A DNA stretch of 64,000 nucleotides from Modestobacter marinus (GTDB lineage: Bacteria; Actinomycetota; Actinomycetes; Mycobacteriales; Geodermatophilaceae): contig NZ_JABGCH010000003.1 in assembly GCF_019799945.1 (NCBI RefSeq), positions 248,001-312,000 of the forward strand, read 5' to 3'. A program made the translations under genes and the position numbers. Numbering within the stretch: position 1 is the stretch's first letter; every line of letters begins with the position of its first letter. Positions 42,467 to 53,262 of this stretch are shown piece by piece. The notes beneath the pieces are model-generated. The model did no database searches. It was not told where the DNA came from and saw nothing but the letters and a program-made list of their open reading frames with translations.

Positions 42467-42492
42467 CGGTGAGCGACCGCCGTCAGGCGGCG
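42457..42492. terminator. Bidirectional terminator whose stem contains both stop codons
   Basis: A 13-bp perfect stem (ending CCTGACGG / CCGTCAGG) with a 10-nt loop. The nfo TGA is in the left arm and the aldolase TGA, read on the other strand, is in the right arm. The two converging genes thus share a symmetric terminator with no spare sequence. Confidence 0.75.
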
Positions 42493-43552
42493 GGCAGCTC
42501 CGCCATCACCTCGGTGAGCACCTTCGCCGCGCGATCGACACCGGCCCGGTCGACGTCCAGGTGGGTCACCAGCCGGATCCGGGTCGCGCTCACCTGACCG
42601 ACCAGCACCCCCTGGGCGCGGGCCGCGGCCGCCACCGCGGCGGCCGGGACGCCCTCGACGACGACCATGTTGGTCTCCACCGTGGCCGGGTCGACGCCGA
42701 GCCGCTCGGCCAGCAGCCGAGCGTGCTCGTGGTCCTCGGCGAGCCGCTCGAGGTGGTTGTCCAGGGCGTACAGCGCGGCCGCGGCGAGCACGCCGACCTG
42801 CCGCATGCCCCCGCCGAGCCGCTTGCGCCAGAGCCGGGCGGCGGCGATCCGGTCCTCGCTCGCCACGAGCACCGACCCGATCGGGACGCCGAGGCCCTTG
42901 GACAGGCAGACCGACGCGGTGTCGGACAGCCGCCCGTAGGTGGACAGCGGCACCCCGGAGGCCACGTGCGCGTTCCAGATCCGCGCCCCGTCCAGGTGCA
43001 CGGCCACGTCGTGCTGCCGCGTCCAGTCGAACAGGGTCTGCAGCTCCTCCAGCGGCTGGACCAGGCCGCCACCGCGGTTGTGCGTGTTCTCCACGGCGAT
43101 CGCGGCGGTCGGGGTGACGTGCCAGTCGTCCTTCGGCCGCACCTGGGCGATCAGCTGCGCCGCGGACACCCGGCCGGCGTCACCGCCCCCGCTGCCGGAG
43201 ACCACGGTGCGGCTGGACAGCCCGAACAGTGCCGCGGCGGCGCCCATCTCGTAGGTGAAGACGTGCGCGTCGGCGTCGCCGAGGACCTCCTGGCCGGGCT
43301 CGCACACCAGCCGCAGGCCGATCTGGTTGCCCATCGTGCCGGAGGGGACGAACAGCGCGGCCTCGTGCCCGAAGAGGTCGGCGGTCCGCTCCTCGAGCGC
43401 GTTGACCGTCGGGTCCTCGCGGTAGACGTCGTCGCCGACCTCGGCCTCGGCCATCGCCCGGCGCATCGCGGGGGTGGGCCGGGTGAGGGTGTCCGAGCGC
43501 AGGTCAACCGCCCCGGCAACAGGGGTGGGGTTGTCGGTGTCGATCCCGTACA

Positions 43553-43553
<1 letters not shown>
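42483..43553 (-). CDS. ltaE: Low-specificity L-threonine aldolase (PLP)
   Basis: A 356-residue fold-type I PLP enzyme that splits threonine or allo-threonine to glycine and acetaldehyde. Marks are VDLRSDTLTRPTPAMR, VGDDVYREDPTVNALE, FVPSGTMGNQ, AVHLDGARIWNAH and the PLP lysine in SVCLSKGLGVPIGS. The ATG overlaps the aroG stop by one base (TGATG), so the two are coupled although their pathways differ. Confidence 0.9.
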
Positions 43554-44953
<1,400 letters not shown>

Positions 44954-45979
44954 TCAGCCGAAGAACGTCTCCACCTCGGCGTACCGCTCCAGCGGGACCA
45001 GCTTGAGCCCGGCGGTCGCCTCGGTGAGCGGCACCCGCACGATGTCGGTCCCGCGCAGCGCCACCATCACGCCCGACGCGCCCTCGTGCACCGCGTCGGC
45101 CGCGGCCAGCCCGAACCGGGTGGCCAGCACCCGGTCGAACGGGGACGGCGTGCCCCCGCGCTGGATGTGCCCGAGGACGACGGCCCGCGCCTCCCGCCCG
45201 GTCCGCTTCTCCAGCTCGGCCGCCAGCCACACCCCCACACCACCCAGGCGGACGTGCCCGAAGGCGTCCCGCTCCTCCGAGCTGGACACCAGCTCACCCC
45301 CCGCCGGCCGGGCCCCCTCCGAGACGACGACGATCGGCGAGTAGCCGGAGTCGAACCGGCGGCGGCAGTGCCCGACCACCGCGTCCAGGTCGAAGGGCCG
45401 CTCGGGCAGCAGCACCACGGTCGCACCGCCGGACATGCCGGCGTGCAGGGCGATCCACCCGGCGTGCCGGCCCATCACCTCGACCACCAGCACCCGGTGG
45501 TGGCTGTCCCCGGTGGTGTGCAGCCGGTCGATGGCCTCCGACGCGACCCCGACGGCGGTGTCGAAGCCGAACGTGTAGTCGGTCGCGGCCAGGTCGTTGT
45601 CGATGGTCTTCGGCACCCCCACGGTGCGGACGCCGGCGTCGGCCACCCGGCGGGCGACGCCCAGGGTGTCCTCGCCGCCGATGGGGATCAGCGCGTCGAT
45701 CCCCCGCCGCTCCAGGGTGGCGAGCAGCCGCTCGGGCCCGCCGTCGACCGCGTACGGGTTGGTCCGGGAGGTGCCCAGCACCGTTCCGCCGCGCGGCAGC
45801 AGCCCCCGGGTCGCGGTGACGTCCAGCGTCAGCGCGTCGTCGTCCAGCACGCCCCGCCAGCCGTCCCGGAAGCCGATGACCTCGTCGCCGTTCTGGACGA
45901 CGGCCCGGCGGACCACCGCGCGGATCACCGCGTTGAGGCCGGGGCAGTCACCACCGCCGGTCAGGATGCCGATGCGCAT
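44954..45979 (-). CDS. pfp: 6-phosphofructokinase with residues typical of the PPi-dependent type
   Basis: A 341-residue phosphofructokinase. The nucleotide loop is TGGGDCPGLN and the substrate motif is VPKTIDND (catalytic Asp). The decisive loop reads GGEDTL, with Asp104 and Lys124 counted directly on this protein. In this family Gly104 goes with ATP use and Asp104 with Lys124 goes with pyrophosphate use, as in Amycolatopsis methanolica PPi-PFK. GRHAGWIALHAGMSGGA and LGHIQRGGTPSPFDR complete the active site. The ATG has GGAGG 5 nt upstream. Reversible PPi-linked glycolysis or gluconeogenesis is inferred. Confidence 0.88.
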   Translation of the reverse strand: MRIGILTGGGDCPGLNAVIRAVVRRAVVQNGDEVIGFRDGWRGVLDDDALTLDVTATRGLLPRGGTVLGTSRTNPYAVDGGPERLLATLERRGIDALIPIGGEDTLGVARRVADAGVRTVGVPKTIDNDLAATDYTFGFDTAVGVASEAIDRLHTTGDSHHRVLVVEVMGRHAGWIALHAGMSGGATVVLLPERPFDLDAVVGHCRRRFDSGYSPIVVVSEGARPAGGELVSSSEERDAFGHVRLGGVGVWLAAELEKRTGREARAVVLGHIQRGGTPSPFDRVLATRFGLAAADAVHEGASGVMVALRGTDIVRVPLTEATAGLKLVPLERYAEVETFFG

Positions 45980-46139
45980 GCAGCCCTCCAGGGACGTGAG
46001 TGGGCAAGGCGGCACATGATCCCCCACCCGGGCCGCCCGCGGGGGCCTCGCCGGCCTCACCGCGGTACCGGTGGTCCAGCCGGCTGCCGATGGACTGCCC
46101 GAGGCGGGTTCTCCCCGCCCGGGGCGGCCAGGGGGCAGC

Positions 46140-48251
46140 GTGCGCAGGGGCATCCGGACGAGGGTCGTGGCGCTGGCGGTGGCCGGCGTCGCGGTCACCG
46201 GAGCCGCCCTGGTGGGGGTGGCCGCCGAGCGGAGCGGCGGCCTGACCGAGGAGGTGGGCACCGACGTCCGGGCCCTGGTCGACCAGGCCGTCGCCGGGGC
46301 CGCGACCGGCGCGTACGACGCCGTCGCCACCCACGCCGACGCCACGGCCGCGACCGCCGCCGCCGACCTGCGGGTGGCCGGGTACGTGCTGCACCAGTCC
46401 GGCGGGCTCGGCCTGGCCCGGCAGGGCACCGTCGCCTGGGACGCGAGGAACCAGGTCACCAGCCAGGTCACGCCGGTCGTGCTCCCCCGCATGGTGGTCG
46501 GCGGCACGTGGCTGGGTCAGAACGCCGACCCGGCCGTCCGCACGCCGGTCGTCGACCAGGTGGCGGAGCTCGTCGGCGGGACCGTCACGATCTACCAGCG
46601 GATGAACGAGGCCGGGGACATGCTCCGGGTCGCCACCACCGTGGTCGGCACCAGCGGCAGCCGGGCCATCGGCACGTACGTCCCGGCCACCGGCACCGAC
46701 GGCGCGCCCGACCCGGTCGTCGCCGCGGTCCTCGCCGGTGAGACCCGCAGCGGAACGGCGCTCGTCGCCGGGTCCTGGTCCGTCACGGAGCACCAGCCGC
46801 TGCTCGACGCCGCGGGCCGGGTCATCGGCATGATCGACGTCGCCCCCGCGCAGGCGGGCCCGCCCGCCCTGCGCGCGGCCGTCACGGACGCCGCGGTGGG
46901 TGAGCACGGCTCGGTCAGCGTGCTGGGCGGCACCGGCGCGCTGGCCGGCACCGTGCTGGTCAGCCGGCACGGCACCGCCGACGGGGACGTCCTGCTCGGC
47001 GCCACCGACGCCGACGGCACGGCCTACGTCGAGGAGATCGTGACCGCGGCCCGGGAGCTCGACCCGGGCGAGCAGGCCACGGTCACCTACCGGGACGCCG
47101 CGACCGGCGCGCACACCGTGCAGCTCGCCTACCACCGGCCCTGGGACTGGGTGATCGCGGTCGACGCACAGGACAGCGACCTCACCGGCCCGGTCGAGCG
47201 GCTCGAGGAGGGCCGCTCCTCGATGCTGACGGCGCTGGTCGTCACCGCCGTCCTGCTCGGCGTCGCGACGTCCGCCGTGGCCTGGTGGACGGCGCGCCGG
47301 CTCACCGAGCCGCTGCGCGTCCTCGACCGCCACCTGGTGGAGATCGCCGACGGCGGGGGCGACCTGACCCGGCGGTTGGACGACTCCACGCCGGACGAGG
47401 TGGGCGAGCTGGCCCGCACCGTCGACCGGTTCGTGGAGAAGGTGGCCGGCACGGTCCGCGACGTCGCGGTCTGCGCCGGCGCGCTGGCCGACACCGCCGC
47501 CGGGGTGGCCCGGGTGGCCGACGGACTCGGCGAGCGGGCGACCCGCAACCGGGACCAGACCCGGGACGCCCACCGGGCGGCCGCGGAGATCAGCTCCGGG
47601 GTCGGCTCGGCGGCGGCCGGGGCCGAGCAGATGGGCTCGGCGATCCGGGAGATCGCCCGCAGCGCGAGCGACGCCAGCCACGTCGGCCAGGGCGCGGTCG
47701 AGCTGGCCGCGCGGACCGAGACGGCGATCGCCGCGCTGGGCACCAGCTCGGCGGAGATCAGCGACGTGGTCAAGGTGATCACCGCGGTCGCCGAGCAGAC
47801 CAACCTGCTCGCGCTGAACGCCACGATCGAGGCCGCGCGGGCGGGCGAGGCCGGCAAGGGCTTCGCCGTCGTCGCCACCGAGGTCAAGGAGCTGGCCCGG
47901 GAGGCGTCCCGGGCCAGTGAGGAGATCCACCGGCGGGTGCAGTCGATCCAGGTCGACACCAGCGCCGCGGTCGGCTCGATCGGTCAGATCGTCGGGGTCA
48001 TCCGGGAGATGACCGACCACCAGACCACCATCGCCGGCGCGGTGGAGGAGCAGACCGCGGTCACCCACGAGTTCTCCCGCAGCGTCACCGCGGTCGCCGG
48101 CGGCGCCGGCTCGGTGACCCGCTCCCTCGACGACGTGGCCGCCGACGTCGACCGCACCACGGCAGACGTGGACACCGCCCGGGCCGCGGCCCGGCAGCTC
48201 GACCGGCTCTCCGGCGAGCTGACCCGGCTGGCCGGCGTCTTCACCGCCTGA
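46140..48251 (+). CDS. Methyl-accepting chemotaxis protein with extracellular Cache-type domain
   Basis: A 703-residue receptor. An N-terminal helix ([21 protein letters not shown]) is followed by about 330 extracellular residues with the Cache-like segments TVTIYQRM and [10 protein letters not shown] second helix ([22 protein letters not shown]) leads to HAMP, and the signalling hairpin is [20 protein letters not shown]. No methylation or CheA/CheW genes are nearby, so the partners are elsewhere. The GTG is preceded by AGGGGG. The last 11 bp overlap the converging exonuclease gene. Confidence 0.9.
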   Translation: MRRGIRTRVVALAVAGVAVTGAALVGVAAERSGGLTEEVGTDVRALVDQAVAGAATGAYDAVATHADATAATAAADLRVAGYVLHQSGGLGLARQGTVAWDARNQVTSQVTPVVLPRMVVGGTWLGQNADPAVRTPVVDQVAELVGGTVTIYQRMNEAGDMLRVATTVVGTSGSRAIGTYVPATGTDGAPDPVVAAVLAGETRSGTALVAGSWSVTEHQPLLDAAGRVIGMIDVAPAQAGPPALRAAVTDAAVGEHGSVSVLGGTGALAGTVLVSRHGTADGDVLLGATDADGTAYVEEIVTAARELDPGEQATVTYRDAATGAHTVQLAYHRPWDWVIAVDAQDSDLTGPVERLEEGRSSMLTALVVTAVLLGVATSAVAWWTARRLTEPLRVLDRHLVEIADGGGDLTRRLDDSTPDEVGELARTVDRFVEKVAGTVRDVAVCAGALADTAAGVARVADGLGERATRNRDQTRDAHRAAAEISSGVGSAAAGAEQMGSAIREIARSASDASHVGQGAVELAARTETAIAALGTSSAEISDVVKVITAVAEQTNLLALNATIEAARAGEAGKGFAVVATEVKELAREASRASEEIHRRVQSIQVDTSAAVGSIGQIVGVIREMTDHQTTIAGAVEEQTAVTHEFSRSVTAVAGGAGSVTRSLDDVAADVDRTTADVDTARAAARQLDRLSGELTRLAGVFTA

Positions 48252-48741
48252 CGAAGGACACCCCGCCCATCACGTTCCAGCGGAGGAGGTTGTACCGGGC
48301 GTCGACCAGCGCGTCGTGGGTGCCGGTCGGCTTGGGCGGGAGCTCGGGCCGGCCGGCGTCGTCCCAGCGCTGGCGCAGCTCCCGGGTGAAGCGCGGGATC
48401 GGCCGCGGCAGCGCCGTCATCGGGCCCCACAGCTGGCACAGCGCCACGTGGTCGTAGGCGGCGATCCACGCCCACAGCTCGATCTCCTCACCCGGCGCGG
48501 TGAGGAAGGACAGCAGGTCGTCGCGGATCCGCTGCCGGCTGCGCCAGGCCCGGTCCGCGGGCGGGGGCAGCTGGTCCAGCACGTTGCGCCGCACCCACGG
48601 GATCGCCTTGCCCGGGTCGAACTCGGTGCTGACGGCGTAGAACTCGCGGCCGGTCTCGTCGACGACGCCGATGGACACCAGGTCGATCGTGGTGCCGTCC
48701 TCGATGAACTCGGTGTCGTAGAAGTACCGCCGCACACTCAC
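48241..48741 (-). CDS. DEDDh 3'-5' exoribonuclease (Rv2179c type)
   Basis: A 166-residue nuclease. The acidic motif I is YDTEFIEDG (Asp, Glu), motif II lies in [17 protein letters not shown] (Asp) and motif III in [12 protein letters not shown] (His, Asp). This is the compact RNase T-like arrangement of M. tuberculosis Rv2179c, a 3'-5' exoribonuclease, which lies next to aroG there as well (from memory). The start is GTG at leaderless spacing from TACCGT. That GTG overlaps the RidA stop, so it may also be translated from the longer message. Confidence 0.85.
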   Translation of the reverse strand: MSVRRYFYDTEFIEDGTTIDLVSIGVVDETGREFYAVSTEFDPGKAIPWVRRNVLDQLPPPADRAWRSRQRIRDDLLSFLTAPGEEIELWAWIAAYDHVALCQLWGPMTALPRPIPRFTRELRQRWDDAGRPELPPKPTGTHDALVDARYNLLRWNVMGGVSFVRR

Positions 48742-49187
48742 CCGCCCACGGTAGATCCGTCGCCCGGCGGGCCCGGCTCCGGCCAGCTGTCCCGGACGGC
48801 GACGGCCTCGACCTCCACCAGCTGGTCCGGGTACCCCAGCACGGTCACCCCGACCAGGGTGCTGGGCGCGGCGTGCTCGCCGAAGGCCGTGCGGACGACG
48901 TCCCACGCCGTCCGCAGGTCGTCCCGGTCGGTGGTGGCGACGTAGACCGTGGTCTTGAGGACGTCGGTCAGCGTGGCACCCGCCGCCGCCAGCGCCGTGA
49001 CGAGGTTGGCCATCACCTGCCGGGCCTGCCCGGCGACGTCGCCCACGGCCACGGTGGCCCCGTCGGCGTCCAGCGGGCAGGCGCCGGCGGTGAACACCAT
49101 GCGGCCCGGGTCGGACACCGCCGCGTAGGCGTACGGCGCTGCGTGGCTCAGCGCAGGTGGCCGGACGAGCTCGATGCCGGAGGTCAC
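48738..49187 (-). CDS. RidA/YjgF family enamine/imine deaminase
   Basis: A 149-residue trimeric-type protein. Marks are YAYAAVSDPGRMVFTAGACPLDADG, QARQVMANLVTALAAAGATLTDVLKTTVYV and STLVGVTVLGYPDQLVEVEAVA. It has the shape of RidA proteins that hydrolyse reactive 2-aminoacrylate, but the conserved Arg (usually RxxP near residue 105) is replaced here by TLVGVTVL, so deaminase activity is doubtful. The GTG lies 6 nt after CATGAT. Its stop overlaps the exonuclease start. Confidence 0.8.
   Translation of the reverse strand: MTSGIELVRPPALSHAAPYAYAAVSDPGRMVFTAGACPLDADGATVAVGDVAGQARQVMANLVTALAAAGATLTDVLKTTVYVATTDRDDLRTAWDVVRTAFGEHAAPSTLVGVTVLGYPDQLVEVEAVAVRDSWPEPGPPGDGSTVGG
48748..48753 (-). promoter_or_regulatory. 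-10 box TACCGT inside ridA, for the exonuclease gene
   Basis: TACCGT lies 6 nt before the GTG, within the 3' end of the RidA gene. This suggests an internal leaderless promoter. Confidence 0.5.
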
Positions 49188-49193
49188 CGCCCG

Positions 49194-49199
49194 ATCATG
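49194..49199 (-). promoter_or_regulatory. -10-like box CATGAT of the RidA gene
   Basis: CATGAT lies 6 nt before the GTG on the minus strand. Confidence 0.45.
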
Positions 49200-49235
49200 G
49201 GGCACCGGCCGCCGGCCCGCCGCCCGGCGCGGGGC

Positions 49236-50021
49236 TCAGCCGGCCAGCGAGCTGGGCAGGCGGTCGGCGGCCTCGGCCGGCGGCGGCTGCAGCCGGCGGA
49301 CCACTTCGCCCGCGCTGGCGCCGGTCGTGTCCATCGACTTCTTCACCTTGGCGCCGTACAGGTCGACGTACTCCTGCCCGGACAACTCCATGATCTCGTA
49401 CATGATCTCGTCGGTGATCGACCGCTCCACGAAGCGGTCCCCGGACAGTCCCGCGTAGCGCGAGAAGTCCAGCGGCTCCCCGAAGCGCACCTGGACCCGG
49501 ATCAGCTTCTGGCCCAGCAGCGTGCCCAGCTTCCCCGGCAGCGGGATGTCCCGGGGCGTGTAGGTCATCGCCACCGGGACGACCGGGGCGCCGGTCTCCA
49601 GGGTCATCCGGGCCACCCCGGTCTTGCCGCGGTACAGCCGGCCGTCGGGCGACCGGGTCCCCTCGGGGTAGATGCCCAGCACCTTGCCCTCGCGCAGAAT
49701 CCGGATGCCGGTGCGGATGGCGTCCTCGGCGGCGGAGGCGTTGGTGCGGTCGATCGGCACCTGGCCGCTGCCGGCGAAGAACAGTCGCTGCGCCATGCCC
49801 TTGAGCCCGGTGCCACGGAAGTACTCCGCCTTGGCCAGGAACGTCACCCGCCGGCGCACCGACATGGGCATGAAGATCCAGTCGGAGGCGGACAGGTGGT
49901 TGCTGGCCAGGATCACCGCCCCGCGCCGCGGCACGTGGTGCGCACCCTCCGGTCGCCAGCGGTACACCAGCCGGACGAGCGGGCCCACGGCCACGTACTT
50001 GAGGAACCAGTAGATCAACAC
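49236..50021 (-). CDS. 1-acylglycerol-3-phosphate O-acyltransferase family (PlsC)
   Basis: A 261-residue lysophospholipid acyltransferase. The catalytic HX4D motif is NHLSASDWIF; the acceptor motif is YPEGTRSPDG, and VPVAMTY is the third block. An N-terminal hydrophobic stretch (IYWFLKYVAVGPLVRLVY) anchors it to the membrane. It matches Rv2182c in the mycobacterial order, as I recall. The GTG is immediately preceded by GGAGG; the TTG next to it is an alternative start. It probably makes phosphatidic acid or acylates PIM-like lipids. Confidence 0.87.
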   Translation of the reverse strand: MLIYWFLKYVAVGPLVRLVYRWRPEGAHHVPRRGAVILASNHLSASDWIFMPMSVRRRVTFLAKAEYFRGTGLKGMAQRLFFAGSGQVPIDRTNASAAEDAIRTGIRILREGKVLGIYPEGTRSPDGRLYRGKTGVARMTLETGAPVVPVAMTYTPRDIPLPGKLGTLLGQKLIRVQVRFGEPLDFSRYAGLSGDRFVERSITDEIMYEIMELSGQEYVDLYGAKVKKSMDTTGASAGEVVRRLQPPPAEAADRLPSSLAG

Positions 50022-50193
50022 GCCTCCCTGAGTGACTGTCAGACTAGGGACGCGTCGTGTCCGGCGACAATCCGTCGTCGCGCGCGAGTCGTCCGCCCGC
50101 CCGTCCCATCGTTGCGGCGGCTCCCCCGGGAGCCGCCGGCGTCCGCCCCGGAGGTCCGATGTCACCGCAGCCCCCGCGGTTGGACGGTGCCGC

Positions 50194-50892
50194 GTGACGC
50201 CGCCCCGCCGCGGCCGCGGCCGCCGGGACAACGGCCTGGACGCGGCCCTGTGGCACCCGCTGCGCGACGTCGACCCCCGGGTCGGTGAGCACCTGCTCGA
50301 CGTCCTCGCCGCCGTGGGGATCGCCGCCTACCTCGAGCCGTCCACCGACGTCGTGCCGTACACGCGCAACGTCCACCTGCCCAGCCCGCCCTCGGACCGG
50401 CTGTTCGTCGACCGGGCGCGGCGCGCGGAGGCCCGCGACGTCGTCGCCGCGCACGCCGACGACCCGGCCCTGGACCCGCCGGTGCCGCGGGATCGGCCGT
50501 CCCGTGACCTCCGGCCGGTCGACGAGGACGCCGAGTTCGCCCGGATCGTGGCCGCCTTCGAGGCCGAGCACGGACGCCCGGCCGTCTCGGCGGAACCGCG
50601 GGACGACCCGCCGCCGCCCCGGGCCGAGCCGTCGGTGCTCGACGCCTTCGACGACCACTACGAGCCGCCGCCGCCCCCGCCGCTGCCGGTGCTGGCGCCC
50701 GCCTCGCTGTACGCGCTGCTGCTGATCCTCGTCGGCGCGGTGCTGATCGTGGCACCGGGCCGGGTCGGGCTGTCCCTGGACCTCGGGCTGGTGCTCGGCG
50801 TCGCCGCCGTGACCGGCGGGGTGGGTCTCCTGGTGTCCCGGATGCGGGAGCGGTCGACCGACGACGACGGCGACGACGGCGCCGTCGTCTGA
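50194..50892 (+). CDS. Protein of unknown function with C-terminal membrane helices
   Basis: A 232-residue protein. The first 150 residues are soluble, acidic and rich in Pro and Asp. The opening section (ALWHPLRDVDPRVGEHLLDVLAAVGIAAYLEPSTD) recalls DUF proteins in which a short alpha/beta domain precedes a membrane anchor. Two helices follow (ASLYALLLILVGAVLIVAPG and LGLVLGVAAVTGGVGLLV) and the tail is all acidic (STDDDGDDGAVV). The start is a GTG without a clear ribosome site, so it is uncertain. Copy B of the intergenic repeat follows. Confidence 0.65.
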   Translation: MTPPRRGRGRRDNGLDAALWHPLRDVDPRVGEHLLDVLAAVGIAAYLEPSTDVVPYTRNVHLPSPPSDRLFVDRARRAEARDVVAAHADDPALDPPVPRDRPSRDLRPVDEDAEFARIVAAFEAEHGRPAVSAEPRDDPPPPRAEPSVLDAFDDHYEPPPPPPLPVLAPASLYALLLILVGAVLIVAPGRVGLSLDLGLVLGVAAVTGGVGLLVSRMRERSTDDDGDDGAVV

Positions 50893-50950
50893 GGAAGGAC
50901 CCCCTTCCCCCACCCCTCGCCGGCTCGGGGCGGGGCCCTGGAGGGGGGCC
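50893..50950 (+). repeat. Dispersed GC-rich intergenic repeat, copy B
   Basis: It begins directly after a stop codon and reads AAGGACCCCCTTCCCCCACC followed by CCTCGCCGGCTCGGGGCG. The halves can fold into a long imperfect GC hairpin, so a terminator role is likely. Confidence 0.65.
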
Positions 50951-50970
50951 AGCCGCGCGTTCTCACCAGC

Positions 50971-50976
50971 TAACGT
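50971..50976 (+). promoter_or_regulatory. -10 box TAACGT, leaderless start of the LOR/SDH gene
   Basis: TAACGT lies 7 nt before the GTG. Confidence 0.6.
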
Positions 50977-50983
50977 GCCCGGC

Positions 50984-52234
50984 GTGAGCACCGGCGCCCT
51001 CCCCCACCGCACCGTCGTCGCGCTGACCGGCCATCTCATGGACACCGGGATCCTGGCCCGGGTCCTCGACGACGTGCTCGAGTACGGCGGCGACTACCGG
51101 ATCGACAGCCTGGAGCTCGGCCGGCAGCACGAGGACGAGTCCCGCGCCCTGGTGGAGGTGCGCGCCGCGGACGCCGACCTGCTCGAGCGGATCGTCATGC
51201 GGCTGCAGACCCACGGCGCGAACCCGGTCGACCCGGGGACGGCCACCACCCGGCCGGCACCGGCCGACGGCGTCTTCCCCGAGGACTTCTACTCCACGAC
51301 CAACCTCGACACCTTCGTCCGGCTGGACCGGGACTGGCTGCCGGTCGACCGCGCCGAGATGGACTGCGGGCTGGTCGTCGGTGAGCGGGACGGGCAGCCG
51401 GTCGTCCGCACCGTCCCGGTCAGCGACGTGCGCGCCGGCGAGGCCGTGGTCTGCGGCGCCCGCGGGGTGCGCGTGGAGATGGCCCCGTCGGTGGTGCGCG
51501 GTGAGGAGGAGGACTTCGGCTTCATGTCCTCGGCGGTCTCCAGCGAGAAGCCGCAGGCGCTGCTGGTGCGCCAGATCGCCGAGCGGCTGCGCGAGGTGAA
51601 GGCGGCCGGGAAGAAGGTGCTGTGGGTCGGCGGGCCGGCGGTGGTGCACACCGGGGCGGCCCCGGCGATGGTCCGCCTGGTGCGCGCCGGGTACGTCGAC
51701 GTCCTGTTCGCCGGGAACGCGCTGGCCACGCACGACATCGAGTCCGCGCTGTACGGCACCTCGCTGGGGGTGGACCTGGCGAAGGGGTCCGGGGTCCCGC
51801 ACGGGCACGAGCACCACATCCGGGCGATCAACACCATCCGCGCGGCGGGGTCGATCGCGGCGGCCGTCGAGAACGGCGTGCTCACCGGCGGGGTGATGCA
51901 CGCGATGGTCCGGGCGGACAAGCCGTTCGTGCTGGTCGGCTCGGTGCGGGACGACGGTCCGCTGCCCGACGTGCTCACCGACGTGGTCGAGGGTCAGCGG
52001 GCCATGCGCGCGCAGCTGCCCGGCGTCGGCTTCGCGATCATGGTCGCCACGATGCTGCACGCCATCGCCACCGGGAACATCCTCCCGGCGTCGGTCCCGC
52101 TGGTCTGCGTGGACATCAACCCGGCCACGGTGACCAAGCTGGCCGACCGCGGCAGCGCGCAGGCGATGGGCATCGTCACCGACATCGGGCTGTTCCTCGA
52201 GCAGTTGGCCCGCGAGCTCGCCCCCGAGTCCTGA
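50984..52234 (+). CDS. LOR/SDH-domain protein (TIGR00300; ornithine cyclodeaminase-like)
   Basis: A 416-residue protein of the family named after the LOR/SDH bifunctional enzyme. Marks are RTVVALTGHLMDTGILARVLDDV, LMVEVRA-type ACT-like N-terminal segment, DMDCGLVV-like EMDCGLVV, GFMSSAVSSEKP, and the NAD-binding GPAVVHTGAAPA. Known relatives are an archaeal ornithine cyclodeaminase and the C-terminal domain of the cyanobacterial AgrE, so conversion of ornithine to proline is the best guess. The GTG was chosen for its spacing from TAACGT; a GTG three codons earlier overlaps that box. Confidence 0.82.
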   Translation: MSTGALPHRTVVALTGHLMDTGILARVLDDVLEYGGDYRIDSLELGRQHEDESRALVEVRAADADLLERIVMRLQTHGANPVDPGTATTRPAPADGVFPEDFYSTTNLDTFVRLDRDWLPVDRAEMDCGLVVGERDGQPVVRTVPVSDVRAGEAVVCGARGVRVEMAPSVVRGEEEDFGFMSSAVSSEKPQALLVRQIAERLREVKAAGKKVLWVGGPAVVHTGAAPAMVRLVRAGYVDVLFAGNALATHDIESALYGTSLGVDLAKGSGVPHGHEHHIRAINTIRAAGSIAAAVENGVLTGGVMHAMVRADKPFVLVGSVRDDGPLPDVLTDVVEGQRAMRAQLPGVGFAIMVATMLHAIATGNILPASVPLVCVDINPATVTKLADRGSAQAMGIVTDIGLFLEQLARELAPES

Positions 52235-52278
52235 GTCCCGCTACGGACGACCGGCCGCCAGGCCGACCGGGAGTGCCG

Positions 52279-53262
52279 CTACTCGCCGTCGCTGACCGCG
52301 CGGCGCACCAGGTCCGCGGCGCCGACCAGGCCGGCCTGGGCGCCGAGCTCGGCGGCGACCACCCGGGGGCCGGGCCGGAAGCCGCGGCCGGGCAGCGCCC
52401 GGTCCAGCCGCTCCCGGGCGGGCCCGAGCACCGTCTCGCCGAGCACGCTGACCCCGCCCCCGATCACCACGACCTCCGGGTCGAGGATGGCGGAGATGTC
52501 GGCGATGCCCTGACCCAGCCAGGACCCGACCTCGGACAGCAGCTCACCGGCGAGCGGGTCGCCGTCGGCGGCCGCCTTGGCGACCACCTCCCCGGTGATC
52601 CGGCTGAGGTCACCGCCCACCCGGTCCAGCAGGCTGGCCGCGGCCGCCGGGGACTTGGTCGCCACGTCCCGGGCGGTCTGACCGAGCGCGTTGCCGCTGG
52701 CGTACTGCTCCCAGCAGCCGCGGTTGCCGCAGGCGCACAGCCGGCCGTCGGGGACCACGCGCATGTGGCCCCACTCGCCGACCACACCGTGCGCGCCGCG
52801 CTGCAGCCGGCCGTCGATCACCAGGCCACCGCCGATGCCGGTGCCGAGGGTGATCATCACCATCAGGCTGCTTTCGCGCCCGGCGCCGTAGCGGTACTCG
52901 GCCCACGCCGCCGCGTCGGCGTCGTTGCCCACCCACAGCGGGCGGCGCAGCCGCCGGCCGAGGTCCCGGCGCAGTTCCTGGTTCCGCCAGGCGAGGTGCG
53001 GGCTGAACAGCACGGTGTCACCGGTGCGGTCGAACCAGCCGGCCGCGCCGATCCCGACCCCGACGAGCGGGGCGCCGTGCCGCTCGGCGAGCTCGTCGAC
53101 CACGGCGGCGATCGAGTCCTCGGTCTTCGAGACGGACTTGCCCGGGGTGGCCCGGCGGGCGGTGTCGAGGATCGTCCCATCCGGGGCGACGACCCCGCCG
53201 GCCACCTTGGTGCCGCCGATGTCGATGCCCAGCGCCGGCAGCTGGGCGGCGTCGGGGCTCAC
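52279..53262 (-). CDS. ROK family glucokinase
   Basis: A 327-residue sugar kinase. The phosphate loop is GIDIGGTKVAGGVV, the catalytic Asp is in VGNDADAAAWAEY, and LGTGIGGGLVIDG follows. The ROK zinc motif is CACGNRGCWEQY, preceded by a His in EWGHMRV. Glucose is the most likely substrate; GlcNAc or mannose cannot be excluded. It lacks an N-terminal helix-turn-helix, so it is an enzyme and not a NagC-like repressor. Last of four coupled genes (SRPBCC, ArsA, Cys protein, ROK); the GTG overlaps the previous stop. Confidence 0.9.
   Translation of the reverse strand: MSPDAAQLPALGIDIGGTKVAGGVVAPDGTILDTARRATPGKSVSKTEDSIAAVVDELAERHGAPLVGVGIGAAGWFDRTGDTVLFSPHLAWRNQELRRDLGRRLRRPLWVGNDADAAAWAEYRYGAGRESSLMVMITLGTGIGGGLVIDGRLQRGAHGVVGEWGHMRVVPDGRLCACGNRGCWEQYASGNALGQTARDVATKSPAAAASLLDRVGGDLSRITGEVVAKAAADGDPLAGELLSEVGSWLGQGIADISAILDPEVVVIGGGVSVLGETVLGPARERLDRALPGRGFRPGPRVVAAELGAQAGLVGAADLVRRAVSDGE

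Noticed and set aside
46070-46139. Upstream ATG extension of the chemoreceptor
   Set aside because: It adds a proline/glycine-rich stretch before the signal anchor; the GTG with AGGGGG directly before the basic-hydrophobic N-terminus is a better start.
45948-48068. A 706-codon minus-strand open frame across the chemoreceptor
   Set aside because: Shadow frame; composition dominated by Arg, Gly and Asp, and the chemoreceptor on the other strand is intact.
52252-52265. Short hairpin CGGCC-N4-GGCCG between the LOR/SDH and ROK genes
   Set aside because: Only 5 bp of stem, which is common by chance at this base composition; not listed as a terminator.
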